From CAJXZP01 sp047610145 (GTDB lineage Bacteria; Bacteroidota; Bacteroidia; Flavobacteriales_G; Salibacteraceae): DNA of 24,835 bases. The notes under the pieces were generated by a model. It saw only the letters and a list, made by a program, of their open reading frames with translations. It ran no database searches and was not told the DNA's origin. The stretch spans positions 1-24,835 of the forward strand of contig JBLFZF010000044.1 of assembly GCA_047610145.1 (NCBI GenBank), in the 5' to 3' direction. Made by a program: the position numbers and the translations under genes. Positions 1-6,821 of the stretch are shown one piece after another; within the stretch, counting starts at the first letter, position 1, and the number at the start of each line of letters is the position of its first letter.

Positions 1-191
1 TTTTCATCTTCCCAAAGTTGAAAGTTTACCTTACTCTCCGAACGGATAGTTCCGCCACAATCAATAAAGTTTTTGGTGATTACTCCTACTTCCGTAATAT
101 GAAAGTTTTGGGGTACAAAACGATCATCTGGTAGTTGAAACGAAATACTTTCCGTTCCTTCCAATATTTTTTTTACTTCTGATAATTTCAT
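1..191 (-). CDS. DUF6428 family protein, 3' end cut by window
   Basis: The reverse strand from the ATG at 191 is open for 63 codons to the window edge, so only the N-terminus is present. It begins MKLSEVKKILEGTESISFQL and continues with a Cys-Gly-Gly-Thr motif near residue 43. From memory this matches a small soluble family (DUF6428) that in Flavobacteriia sits directly after arsR in arsenic-resistance operons, before an ArsC-like phosphatase and an exporter; those would lie beyond the edge. It follows arsR by 49 nt on the same strand with no terminator between, so co-transcription is inferred. No biochemical function is known to me. Confidence 0.75.
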   Translation of the reverse strand, partial: MKLSEVKKILEGTESISFQLPDDRFVPQNFHITEVGVITKNFIDCGGTIRSESKVNFQLWEDE

Positions 192-240
192 CGGTATCGT
201 ATTAAATTCACTAATGCTATTTACAATTTCACGTTTACGT

Positions 241-570
241 TTAGCAACAAGGAATATCTCCCTTAAATTGCTCGAAAAGTCTGGTAAACAATCCTTTCAC
301 CTCCGCCCATCGCACTGGGTTAATGCAGTAACTCACCGAAACACCTTCGATGGTTCCTTGAATGATACCCATGTTCTTCAATTCCTTTAGATGCTGACTA
401 ATAGTGGCTTGCGCTAATCCTAGTTCAGAAACTAGATCACCATTAATACAAGCATTCGATTTTAATAGGTGATCAATAATAGCCACACGCGCAGGATGAG
501 CTAATGCTTTCGCAATTTGAGAAATCTCATTTTGTTCGGTCGTAAATAAATCTGTACGCGTAACTCCCAT
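241..570 (-). CDS. arsR: ArsR/SmtB-family metalloregulatory repressor
   Basis: A 109-aa winged-helix repressor of the ArsR/SmtB family, which releases operator DNA on binding arsenite or another metal(loid). The core reads AKALAHPARVAIIDHLL, then the recognition helix region LAQATISQHLKELKNMGII and the wing at about residues 70-82. Cysteines are at 41 and 82, plus a C-terminal Cys-Cys pair (108-109) that could bind As(III), as C-terminal Cys pairs do in some ArsR proteins. The longest ORF starts at 588, but a -7-like TAACATTG ends 2 nt before that ATG and remembered family members begin MG(L/V)T(K/R)T, so I chose the ATG at 570. It leads the operon containing the DUF6428 gene, and autoregulation is likely. 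The metal specificity is inference. Confidence 0.88.
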   Translation of the reverse strand: MGVTRTDLFTTEQNEISQIAKALAHPARVAIIDHLLKSNACINGDLVSELGLAQATISQHLKELKNMGIIQGTIEGVSVSYCINPVRWAEVKGLFTRLFEQFKGDIPCC

Positions 571-590
571 AACGTTTAATTGTTTCATTG

Positions 591-625
591 CAATGTTACG
601 ATGAATGATGTGAAAAATTGCAAAA
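591..625 (-). promoter_or_regulatory. Putative arsR promoter
   Basis: On the reverse strand, TTTTG (625-621) and TAACATTG (598-591) are separated by 22 nt, close to the Bacteroidota -33/-7 consensus TTTG / TAnnTTTG with one mismatch. Transcription would start around or inside codons 1-3 of the longest arsR ORF, supporting the internal ATG at 570. Confidence 0.45.
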
Positions 626-639
626 CATGTTTTTTTTTT

Positions 640-676
640 TCAAAAAAAAATCCGCGTAATTACTTACGCGGATTTT
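640..676 (-). terminator. Rho-independent terminator of the FMN reductase gene
   Basis: A perfect 13-bp stem (647-659 with 664-676, core TCCGCG/CGCGGA) has a 4-nt loop and, read on the reverse strand, runs into a stretch of Ts. It lies 18 nt after the reductase stop and separates that gene from arsR. The A/T runs on both sides may let it act in both directions. Confidence 0.85.
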
Positions 677-693
677 CAATACATTAAAAGAAC

Positions 694-1224
694 TTAAACG
701 GCTTGCTCTAGCTCATTTACTAATTTCAAAATGGCTTCTTTATCTTCTCCATCCAACAAAGCTCCGTCTTTAAATTTATCAAAAAATGAGCCGACAGAAT
801 GGCCCCCGATTACTTTGGCTCCTTGATGCGGCATAATGGCCAACATTTGCCCTAAAGCAGATGCCCCACCTCTTCCACCGGGAGACGAACTTAAGAAAAC
901 TACTGGTTTATCATTAAATACTTTGCGTCCCATTCGTGATAACCAATCAATGGTGTTTTTTAAAACAGCTGGCATAAAACCATTATGCTCAGGAGTAGAA
1001 ACAATAAAGCCGTCCGCTGAAGTCATTTTTTCAAACAAGTTTTTCATTGATTCTGGAAAACCACTTTCAGTTTCTAAATCCGTACCAAATATAGGCGCTT
1101 CAAAATCTCTTAGACTGACTACTTCTACCGCTGTATTTTTAGCCATGCTAGATGCGGCAATAATGAGCTGCTGATTAATAGAAGTAGAGCTGTTACTTCC
1201 TGAAAATGCGATTATTTTTTTCAT
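694..1224 (-). CDS. NADPH-dependent FMN reductase family protein
   Basis: A 176-aa flavodoxin-fold protein expected to bind FMN and reduce it or quinone/azo substrates with NAD(P)H in the cytoplasm. The N-terminus MKKIIAFSGSNSSTSINQQL carries the FMN phosphate-binding loop (GSNSSTSIN). Residues around 77-90 (STPEHNGFMPAVLKNTIDWL) match the conserved S-P-E-Y/H-N-x-x-x-P-x-x-L-K-N-x-I-D-W motif, and SSSPGGRGG near 112 is the second flavin loop. An upstream in-frame ATG at 1239 would add five residues; 1224 fits the family start. It is a single gene with its own terminator. ArsH belongs to this superfamily, but this protein is shorter and lacks the ArsH N-terminal extension, so a link to arsR is not supported. 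Confidence 0.9.
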   Translation of the reverse strand: MKKIIAFSGSNSSTSINQQLIIAASSMAKNTAVEVVSLRDFEAPIFGTDLETESGFPESMKNLFEKMTSADGFIVSTPEHNGFMPAVLKNTIDWLSRMGRKVFNDKPVVFLSSSPGGRGGASALGQMLAIMPHQGAKVIGGHSVGSFFDKFKDGALLDGEDKEAILKLVNELEQAV

Positions 1225-1283
1225 TACACTACGTTTCATAAATTAAATCGGTATCCTTATTTTTATACATAAGTACCGAGAAC

Positions 1284-1311
1284 AAAAAAAGGGACTTCCA
1301 TTAGAAGTCCC
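1284..1311 (-). terminator. Terminator of the YceI gene
   Basis: Reverse-strand hairpin with an 8-bp stem (GGGACTTC/GAAGTCCC, 1291-1298 with 1304-1311) and a 5-nt loop, followed by seven Ts (1290-1284). It lies 34 nt after the stop of the YceI-family gene. Confidence 0.85.
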
Positions 1312-1344
1312 CTATATTGTAGTTATCCAACTAACTAAAAAAAA

Positions 1345-2001
1345 TTATTTTTTCACCGTCACATCAATCGTGAAACCCATATCATTTGAGATTAGGTAAT
1401 CCGTTGGAACCCCTTCGGTACCTTCTGCATTATAAGTTAAACCCCAATCTGATCTATTCACTACAAAATCTTCTGATTTCACAGATACCGAAGCATCAGA
1501 AACCAAAACGTTTGCATTAAAAGAAATACTTTTTGTCACACCTAAGATCGTTAAATTCCCACCAATTTTGGAATTATAATCCCCTTCCTGTGGCTCTATA
1601 GTTGCCAATTCAAAAGTACTCACTGGATAAGTTGCCACTTTAAAGAAATCGTCACCTTTAATATGCGCTGAGAACTTATCGATAGATTCTTGATCTTCAA
1701 AATTTTCAACGGTGAAGTTATTCATGTCCATTACAACCTGTGCATTGGTAATCACATTATCAGTAGTTGAAATTTCAGCTCCTTTCAACATTAATTTGCC
1801 AAACCGTGGTTCCACACCAGCTAAGTGAGAAGCTCTCCAATCTACGTGACTTTCTTCTGCAACCATTGCAAATTTTTGCGTAGTTTCTGTTTTTATAACT
1901 TCTACGGCTATCGCATCTTTTGCTTCCGTTTTTGAACCGTTATCTGAACAGGATATCAATACTGCGGATAACATAAACGCTGAGATTATTATTTTTTTCA
2001 T
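1345..2001 (-). CDS. YceI-family lipoprotein
   Basis: A 218-aa lipoprotein of the YceI family, a lipocalin-like beta-barrel that binds isoprenoid or other long-chain lipids. The start MKKIIISAFMLSAVLISC gives a signal peptide with lipobox L-I-S-C and the lipid-attached Cys at residue 18. The barrel follows from about residue 50: SHVDWRASHLAG opens it, FKVATYPVSTFE is the central conserved stretch (usually F-x-x-x-x-Y-P-x-x-x-F), GNLTILGVTKSISF is the typical L-T-[IL]-x-G-x-T-K motif, and the DYLISNDMGFTIDVTVKK end matches the family. The longest ORF begins at 2022, but that would precede the signal peptide and lie next to the operator, so 2001 is preferred. It is monocistronic with its own terminator, and likely controlled by the palindrome upstream. 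Confidence 0.92.
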   Translation of the reverse strand: MKKIIISAFMLSAVLISCSDNGSKTEAKDAIAVEVIKTETTQKFAMVAEESHVDWRASHLAGVEPRFGKLMLKGAEISTTDNVITNAQVVMDMNNFTVENFEDQESIDKFSAHIKGDDFFKVATYPVSTFELATIEPQEGDYNSKIGGNLTILGVTKSISFNANVLVSDASVSVKSEDFVVNRSDWGLTYNAEGTEGVPTDYLISNDMGFTIDVTVKK

Positions 2002-2025
2002 TTTTATTATTTTAATTTCCATACA

Positions 2026-2070
2026 ACTATTGTATATACAATAGTACTTTCATTTTTTTGAATTACCAAA
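2026..2070 (-). promoter_or_regulatory. YceI promoter with overlapping 20-bp palindromic operator
   Basis: A perfect palindrome, ACTATTGTATATACAATAGT (2026-2045), lies 24 bp upstream of the YceI start. On the reverse strand it overlaps a -7-like TACTATTG (2046-2039), which sits 20 nt after a TTTG -33 box (2070-2067). A dimeric repressor on the palindrome would cover the -7 element and start site. YceI genes in Bacteroidota are often neighbours of MarR-type regulators, but no such gene is in this window, so the regulator would act in trans. Confidence 0.6.
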
Positions 2071-2080
2071 AATAAAAACA

Positions 2081-2203
2081 CTATTTTTTGGGTTTTATTT
2101 TCAATCCTAAAAATATGCCCATGCTTTTAAAGCCAATTTCACTCACCAAGGTCAGTTGAACCATGTTATTGTAAAGAATAAGGGAAATAACGAAGGGGAA
2201 CAT
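2081..2203 (-). other. Unassigned 40-codon ORF or gene remnant
   Basis: Between the YceI promoter and the gene at 2258 the reverse strand holds a 40-aa ORF from an ATG at 2203. Its C-terminal half (EIGFKSMGIFLGLKIKPKK) looks protein-like, but no promoter is visible and there is an in-frame stop two codons upstream of the ATG. It could be the surviving C-terminus of a lost gene or chance. The remaining 2204-2257 holds nothing I recognise. Confidence 0.2.
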
Positions 2204-2257
2204 ATTTCAACTATACGGTTTAAACATACACCGGTTACTCTTTGCGTAGGTATTTAT

Positions 2258-2713
2258 TTAATCCGTTGAAATACCTAAATACAAAGCTGACCCTACGAGC
2301 AAACTAGATATAGTTACACCAACGGTTACTGCAATAAAGGCCGTTCTACTATCCATTTTCAAGATATATGCCGCTATAGTTCCTATATAGGCACCGGTAA
2401 TCGGTAAAGGAATCATCACAAAAACCATTAATCCCCAAGCCCCATATTTATCAATGCTATTTCGCGTTTTACTTTTGGCTCTTTTAGAAAGAAATATCGC
2501 GCTCTTTTTATAGTTTCTATACTTCCAAAAGGTTTGATTCATTAACGTTATCCCTCTATAAAACAATGGGAATATCAATAGGTTTGCCACCCATCCAATA
2601 ACAAAGCTCCATAAAACAGGAACGCCATTAATTACCCCGTAGGGAATACCCACTCTTGCTTCTCCAAAAGGAGAAATACTGATTATGAAAACGGAAATTA
2701 AATCAATGAGCAT
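2258..2713 (-). CDS. Small multidrug-export family membrane protein (COG2426-like)
   Basis: A 151-aa inner-membrane protein with about four hydrophobic segments, matching the Sm_multidrug_ex/COG2426 family. The N-terminal ISPFGEARVGIPYGV corresponds to the family's S-P-x-x-E-x-R-x-x-I-P-x-G signature. A basic loop (FLSKRAKSKTRNSIDKYG) precedes KYGAWGLMVFVMIPLPITGA, the conserved Y-G-x-x-x-L-x-x-F-V-x-x-P-x-P-x-T-G-A segment. The family name reflects an early drug-export report; the transported substrate is not established. The longest open frame reaches 2776 only with a TTG start; the ATG at 2713 gives the family's usual length. It follows yitT on the same strand by 89 nt and may share its transcript. 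Confidence 0.82.
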   Translation of the reverse strand: MLIDLISVFIISISPFGEARVGIPYGVINGVPVLWSFVIGWVANLLIFPLFYRGITLMNQTFWKYRNYKKSAIFLSKRAKSKTRNSIDKYGAWGLMVFVMIPLPITGAYIGTIAAYILKMDSRTAFIAVTVGVTISSLLVGSALYLGISTD

Positions 2714-2802
2714 ACACACAATAGTTAATCGAATAATTAAAACCAAAGGTAGCGATAATGTAAATTTTGAAGGCAAATAACGCTAAAAGTATTCTCGAAA
2801 TA

Positions 2803-3657
2803 TTACAATCGATAATGGGAATCCAAAATAGAAATTTGAGCCTCTGGATCTACCTTGTAAATCAGTTGTTCAACTAAATCTACATCCTTATTATCCCGAG
2901 TCACCAACACCATCTTTTCTGGGGAATCTTGGTGAATAAAACGAATTAATCCTTCCTTAATTGCTAAATCACTCAACAATACCTCTTTAATATTCTGATT
3001 CGTTTTAGAAAAAATTAAAACCGTTCTATTTTGTGTACTCCTCTTTAAAAAGTGCTCTATGGTTTTACTAATCGATACAATTGCAATAACGCAGTATGCC
3101 GCCAAAGTAAAATCACCAAACACGAGTACACCTAATAAAACCACTACTCCATCAACTATCAAAATCAATGAGGTATATGGCAATTTCACTTTTTTAGAAA
3201 TGATACGCACCAAAATATCATTACCTCCCGTGGTAGCACCTGCTTTCATTACAATAAAAACCGCCAAACCAATCAAAACCCCACCAAAAATGGAGGAAAC
3301 CAGTACATCGGTTACATAAACTTTACCCGAAGTAAGTAACGTAATTCCATCCACTAAAACACTAACCGTTACCATTGAAAACGCTGTTTTATACCCTGTT
3401 GATGTGCCTAAAATCTTACTCCCAATAATTAACAAGGGAATATTAATAATTAAGGCCGTCATTCCGATAGATAATCCACCTAACTCTTTTATTACTATAC
3501 TTAACCCAAAAATACCCCCCGGAACTATGTGGTGCGGTACGATAAACACAACGTAACCAATGGCGAGTATACAAGAGCCCAGTAACACCTCTCCATAACT
3601 CCTTATAGACGGAAAGTAACTTAGGGGTGATCTATATATTAATGCTAAATTTTTCAT
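2803..3657 (-). CDS. YitT family membrane protein (DUF161 + DUF2179)
   Basis: A 284-aa protein with a hydrophobic N-terminal domain of five or six membrane segments (about residues 20-195) and a soluble C-terminal DUF2179 domain. The glycine-rich stretches VPHHIVPGGIFGLSIVI, LGTSTGYKTAFSM and MKAGATTGGNDILVRIISKK are the hallmark YitT motifs. The C-terminal part (FIHQDSPEKMVLVTRDNKD through KVDPEAQISILDSHYRL) matches DUF2179, a ferredoxin-like small-ligand domain. The transported substrate of the family is unknown. No good promoter lies between its ATG and the terminator at 3671-3711, so expression may depend on read-through from the small-ORF unit upstream. Confidence 0.9.
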   Translation of the reverse strand: MKNLALIYRSPLSYFPSIRSYGEVLLGSCILAIGYVVFIVPHHIVPGGIFGLSIVIKELGGLSIGMTALIINIPLLIIGSKILGTSTGYKTAFSMVTVSVLVDGITLLTSGKVYVTDVLVSSIFGGVLIGLAVFIVMKAGATTGGNDILVRIISKKVKLPYTSLILIVDGVVVLLGVLVFGDFTLAAYCVIAIVSISKTIEHFLKRSTQNRTVLIFSKTNQNIKEVLLSDLAIKEGLIRFIHQDSPEKMVLVTRDNKDVDLVEQLIYKVDPEAQISILDSHYRL

Positions 3658-3670
3658 TATTTAATACGAC

Positions 3671-3711
3671 AAAAAAAAGTCCCTTTGATTATTTAAACCA
3701 AAGGGACTTTT
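3671..3711 (-). terminator. Strong terminator after the 38-codon ORF
   Basis: A 13-bp perfect stem (AAAAGTCCCTTTG 3675-3687 with 3699-3711) and an 11-nt loop are followed on the reverse strand by eight Ts (3678-3671). It lies 20 nt after the stop of the 38-aa ORF and 14 nt before the yitT start, so it ends the small-ORF transcript rather than yitT. Confidence 0.85.
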
Positions 3712-3731
3712 CAATTTATTTTTTAATTGAA

Positions 3732-3848
3732 TTACTCTCTTTGATACACTGAAATGAACATCTTATGATTCCAATACCCCAAGTTATGCGACATCTTACT
3801 ACTCCTAGTTGATGACATATTAATTTGATTGTTATCCTGTTTATTCAT
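3732..3848 (-). CDS. Putative 38-aa micro-protein (second of a tandem pair)
   Basis: ATG at 3848, TAA at 3732-3734. The product is hydrophilic, rich in Asn and Ser, with no signal peptide or membrane segment. Its C-terminal part, KMSHNLGYWNHKMFISVYQR plus a final Glu, resembles the whole of the 20-aa peptide encoded just upstream (3933-3995). A strong terminator follows it and another precedes it. The region between the first terminator and its ATG has no clear TAnnTTTG box, so it may be made by read-through. I do not recognise a named family. Alternatively the unit is a non-coding RNA and the ORF is incidental. Confidence 0.5.
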   Translation of the reverse strand: MNKQDNNQINMSSTRSSKMSHNLGYWNHKMFISVYQRE

Positions 3849-3872
3849 TTTGTTTTATTTTAATAATTAGCG

Positions 3873-3911
3873 CAAAAAAAAAGCGTTCAACTGGGTAGAA
3901 GAACGCTTTTT
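3873..3911 (-). terminator. Terminator between the two micro-ORFs
   Basis: An 11-bp stem (AAAAAGCGTTC 3878-3888 with GAACGCTTTTT 3901-3911) and a 12-nt loop, followed on the reverse strand by an uninterrupted T run down to 3874. It lies 21 nt after the stop of the 20-aa ORF and 25 nt before the 38-aa ORF, splitting the pair. Confidence 0.85.
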
Positions 3912-3932
3912 ATAAAAAAATTATATACGTTT

Positions 3933-3995
3933 CTACACTCGATATTGTTTCCAATTCGATTTATGCATAAACTTAATGTGATTCGATACCTTCAT
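3933..3995 (-). CDS. Putative 20-aa micro-protein (first of a tandem pair)
   Basis: ATG at 3995, TAG at 3933-3935, product MKVSNHIKFMHKSNWKQYRV, basic with no membrane segment. A consensus -7 box TACTTTTG ends 8 nt before the ATG and a -33 TTTG lies 17 nt further up. A terminator follows immediately, giving a self-contained transcript of about 120 nt. The peptide aligns with the C-terminus of the next ORF: K-(V/M)-S-(NH/HN)-(I/L), an aromatic, then H-K, and near the end Y-(Q)-R. It could be a leader peptide, a small functional peptide, or a coincidental ORF inside a small RNA. Confidence 0.5.
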   Translation of the reverse strand: MKVSNHIKFMHKSNWKQYRV

Positions 3996-4003
3996 AATGG
4001 GTA

Positions 4004-4032
4004 CAAAAGTAGATTTACTTTTTAATTTCAAA
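4004..4032 (-). promoter_or_regulatory. Bacteroidota promoter for the micro-ORF unit
   Basis: Reverse strand: -33 TTTG (4032-4029), 17-nt spacer, and a consensus -7 TACTTTTG (4011-4004). It is the best promoter upstream of yitT and drives a short transcript starting near 3998-4000. The rest of the stretch back to the recQ stop (4033-4223) holds no gene I can support. Confidence 0.65.
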
Positions 4033-4223
4033 CTATCTTTTTTTAAATAGATGGAATTTTATTTACCTATTAGTCCCAATTGAAAAGATTCACTCAACCA
4101 TTTTTTTCGTTGCAGCTCATCGGAATTTTTAGATACTCCACCAGCTCTTCAAAAAAACGAAATTAATTGAGTTTACACACAGATACCCGACTAGGGGTTT
4201 ATTTATTTTACTTAAGGGAAGCA

Positions 4224-6335
4224 CTATCCATCTTGTTTTTCAATAATAGTTAAGGCTACTCTTAATTTAGAATACGAAATCTCTTTATCAAAATAGTCGA
4301 AATATGCTTTCAATTGAGGTGGGTTTTCTAACACCTCTTTCCCATTTCTAACTTGTTTGACCTCTTCTTTCGATACAAATTTTTTGAGGTCAACATCTTT
4401 TCCGTCTAGATATAATTTAGACAAGTGAGAGAATACCGTGGGTTCTTTTAAGTGTCGTTTCTCACAAATTTGGGCGATACTCAAACCTTGAGCGTATAGT
4501 TTATAGGTTTCTATAAACGTATCTTTTTTACCTGATTTGTTTTGATTCAAATACTGAATAATCTCTGCAATAAATTGATCCCCATACACTTCCATTTTTC
4601 GCGTACCGACCCCACTAATTTGCATCATTTCCGATTCTGTTCGAGGAATATATTTCTCCATTTCCTTTAAGGTCGCATCGCTAAAGACTAGGTAAGCGGG
4701 TACTCCTTGTTCTTTCGCTAAACCAGAACGAATAGCTCGCAAATGCTCGAATAATCCAGACTTTTTTTCTGGGGACGCGGCTCTTTTTGGAGCCGCTTTC
4801 GTTTTCTTTTGATCTTTCTCTACCGGAAGTGTCAATTCTACTTTTCTACCTTTAAAAAGAACCTCCTCTGCAATTGGTGTCAGCTCTAACGCATTATTTT
4901 TATGGAATGCTAATTCGGCTAAACCTTGGTTCATCATTTGAATGATGTATTGCTGCCAATGCGCCCAAGACACCTCTTTGCCAATGCCAAACGTTTTTAC
5001 TTGATTCAGTCCTTTCTCAATGATATGGCTATTATTTGACCCTCTCAACACATCGATAAGTGTACCAATTGCTTCTTTTTGATGAACACGGGCCATGGTA
5101 GACAATACTTTTTGAGCGAGTACGGTACCATCTACAAATTGGGGAGGGCTTTTGCATACATCGCAATTCCCACAATTCTCTGAACGGGACTCTCCAAAAT
5201 AACTGAGTAAAATTTTTCGTCTACAAGAGGTTGCTTCCGAAAACTGTTTCATCCGTTCCAACTTTGCAATCTGCACCTCTTCATTGGAGGTGCCTTCAAC
5301 AAATTTACGCAGTTGAATCACATCGGCATAGCTATGAAAAAGTATGGCTTTTGAAGGTAACCCATCCCTACCGGCTCGTCCAATTTCTTGGTAATAGCCT
5401 TCAATATTTTTGGGCATATTGTAATGAATTACCCACCGTACATTTGATTTATCAATTCCCATTCCAAAGGCTACAGTGGCACACACAATTTTTGTACGAT
5501 CATACACAAAACCTTCTTGCACCTTTGTACGTTCCTCAAAACTTAAACCTGCATGATACGCTAAAGCGTCATACCCTGAGGCTTGTAACCTTTGAGCTAC
5601 TTGTTCGGTACCTTTGCGACTCAAACAATATACAATACCCGACTCCTCTTTATTGGAAGAAATGAAACGCGTAATTTGATGCATACGATCTAAACCTTGA
5701 CGCACCTCCAAACTAATATTAGCTCGATCAAAAGAGGCCACAAACTGATCGGCATGTGGAATGTTTAATTGATCTAAAATATCTTTTCGAGTGGCTTTGT
5801 CTGCGGTTGCCGTTAAGGCAATTATGGGAGTATTGGGTAATGACTTTTTGATGAACCCTAATTGCTGGTAACCGGGTCTGAAGTCATGACCCCAAGAAGA
5901 AATACAATGAGCTTCATCAATAGCAATGCACGACACATATGTTTCTGATAAAATATTGGATAAATACGCTAAACTCTCTGGGGCCACATAGAGTAGTTTC
6001 AGCTCTCTCGTAATTACTTGGTTTATAATTTTATCTTGTTCTTGCGGTTCTTGACTACTATTAAAATAGTTTGCTTCAATACCATTTGCTCTTAGACCAT
6101 CCACCTGATCTTTCATTAAAGCGATTAACGGAGAAATAACAATAGTCACCCCCTCCATAACCACCGCAGGAATTTGAAAACAAATAGATTTACCTCCGCC
6201 AGTTGGCATAATTACCAACGTATCCTTTTTATCGAGTACGTTTTTGATGATGCTTTCTTGGGGGTTCCGGAAAGTATCGTAACCAAAGTACTGTTTTAGA
6301 GGCGCATGTATATCGTAAGACACGGTGGTATTCAT
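4224..6335 (-). CDS. recQ: ATP-dependent DNA helicase RecQ
   Basis: A 703-aa 3'-5' DNA helicase of the RecQ family, acting in recombination and replication-fork repair. Seen in order: the Q motif (FRNPQESI, 22-29), Walker A MPTGGGKS (43-50), motif Ia region ISPLIALMKDQV, the DEAH box (140-143), SAT-like motif TATA (175-178), motif VI QEIGRAGRDG (316-325), the zinc-binding cysteines 371, 388, 391 and 394 of the RecQ-Ct domain, a winged helix (about 400-510), an HRDC domain (about 540-615) and a C-terminal helix-turn-helix (LSIAQICEKRHLKEPTVFSH). Length and domain order match Bacteroidota RecQ. All catalytic motifs look intact. It appears monocistronic. Confidence 0.97.
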   Translation of the reverse strand: MNTTVSYDIHAPLKQYFGYDTFRNPQESIIKNVLDKKDTLVIMPTGGGKSICFQIPAVVMEGVTIVISPLIALMKDQVDGLRANGIEANYFNSSQEPQEQDKIINQVITRELKLLYVAPESLAYLSNILSETYVSCIAIDEAHCISSWGHDFRPGYQQLGFIKKSLPNTPIIALTATADKATRKDILDQLNIPHADQFVASFDRANISLEVRQGLDRMHQITRFISSNKEESGIVYCLSRKGTEQVAQRLQASGYDALAYHAGLSFEERTKVQEGFVYDRTKIVCATVAFGMGIDKSNVRWVIHYNMPKNIEGYYQEIGRAGRDGLPSKAILFHSYADVIQLRKFVEGTSNEEVQIAKLERMKQFSEATSCRRKILLSYFGESRSENCGNCDVCKSPPQFVDGTVLAQKVLSTMARVHQKEAIGTLIDVLRGSNNSHIIEKGLNQVKTFGIGKEVSWAHWQQYIIQMMNQGLAELAFHKNNALELTPIAEEVLFKGRKVELTLPVEKDQKKTKAAPKRAASPEKKSGLFEHLRAIRSGLAKEQGVPAYLVFSDATLKEMEKYIPRTESEMMQISGVGTRKMEVYGDQFIAEIIQYLNQNKSGKKDTFIETYKLYAQGLSIAQICEKRHLKEPTVFSHLSKLYLDGKDVDLKKFVSKEEVKQVRNGKEVLENPPQLKAYFDYFDKEISYSKLRVALTIIEKQDG

Positions 6336-6340
6336 GGTTG

Positions 6341-6348
6341 CAATAGTA
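6341..6348 (-). promoter_or_regulatory. Possible recQ -7 element
   Basis: Reverse-strand TACTATTG matches TAnnTTTG with one mismatch and ends 5 nt before the recQ ATG, which would give a nearly leaderless transcript. No clear -33 TTG is seen at the expected distance. Confidence 0.3.
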
Positions 6349-6447
6349 AAAATCTTTACCGTATTTTATTTGAATAATTAGATGATAATTTTAACAATTT
6401 TGAGTCTTCAAAAAGCTGTAAGTTCAACACTTCACGTAAACTTTTTA

Positions 6448-6597
6448 CTAGAACTCAAATTGGGCACGATCCAAATTAGTCAAACAACATTCAGCTAAAG
6501 GGTAATTATCGTTAACTGATTTCTTCACTTGAATATACCCTGTCTTTTGTAATTTGGTTATTTGCACACTTAAACTCCCTTTTGAAGCCACGGTTAC
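6448..6597 (-). pseudogene. Remnant of a winged-helix transcriptional regulator
   Basis: The 486-bp gap between recQ and the S9 peptidase holds a 49-codon open stretch on the reverse strand, with no ATG and a TAA immediately upstream (6598-6600). It reads VASKGSLSVQITKLQKTGYI, then QVKKSVNDNYPLAECCLTNL and DRAQFEF. That is the recognition helix and wing of the HTH_34/MarR-like family, whose members typically have S-(K/D)-G-(N/S)-L-S-x-H-I-x-K-L-x-x-x-G-Y-I and then P-L-T-x-x-x-L-T-x-x-G-R-x-x-F. The N-terminal half and the last residues are missing. I see nothing else of substance in 6336-6821 except a weak inverted repeat near 6773-6815. Confidence 0.6.
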
Positions 6598-6821
6598 TTA
6601 GGCTATCTTTTTAAAATATGCCCAATCTACATTTACCCAAAACTAATTCTAGCCCTTCCTTCTCCTAAATACCAAACATTTAAATTTAGAGGTAGGAACA
6701 GCTATCGAATCTCTCAAAAAATTGAAGCGAATTCACTTTTTAGTGTCTCAATTCCTGCTGAATTAAGAAGAGCACTCGTTTATCAAAAACTCTTTTCTGT
6801 TTTTCACTACGAGTGAATTTA

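Noticed and set aside
694..1224. Arsenic-resistance flavoprotein ArsH
   Set aside because: The reductase is near arsR and in the same superfamily, but it is too short, has a separate terminator and lacks the ArsH extension.
6773..6815. Inverted repeat CACTCGT/ACGAGTG as a terminator of the S9 peptidase gene
   Set aside because: The loop is about 29 nt and there is no T run after it on either strand.
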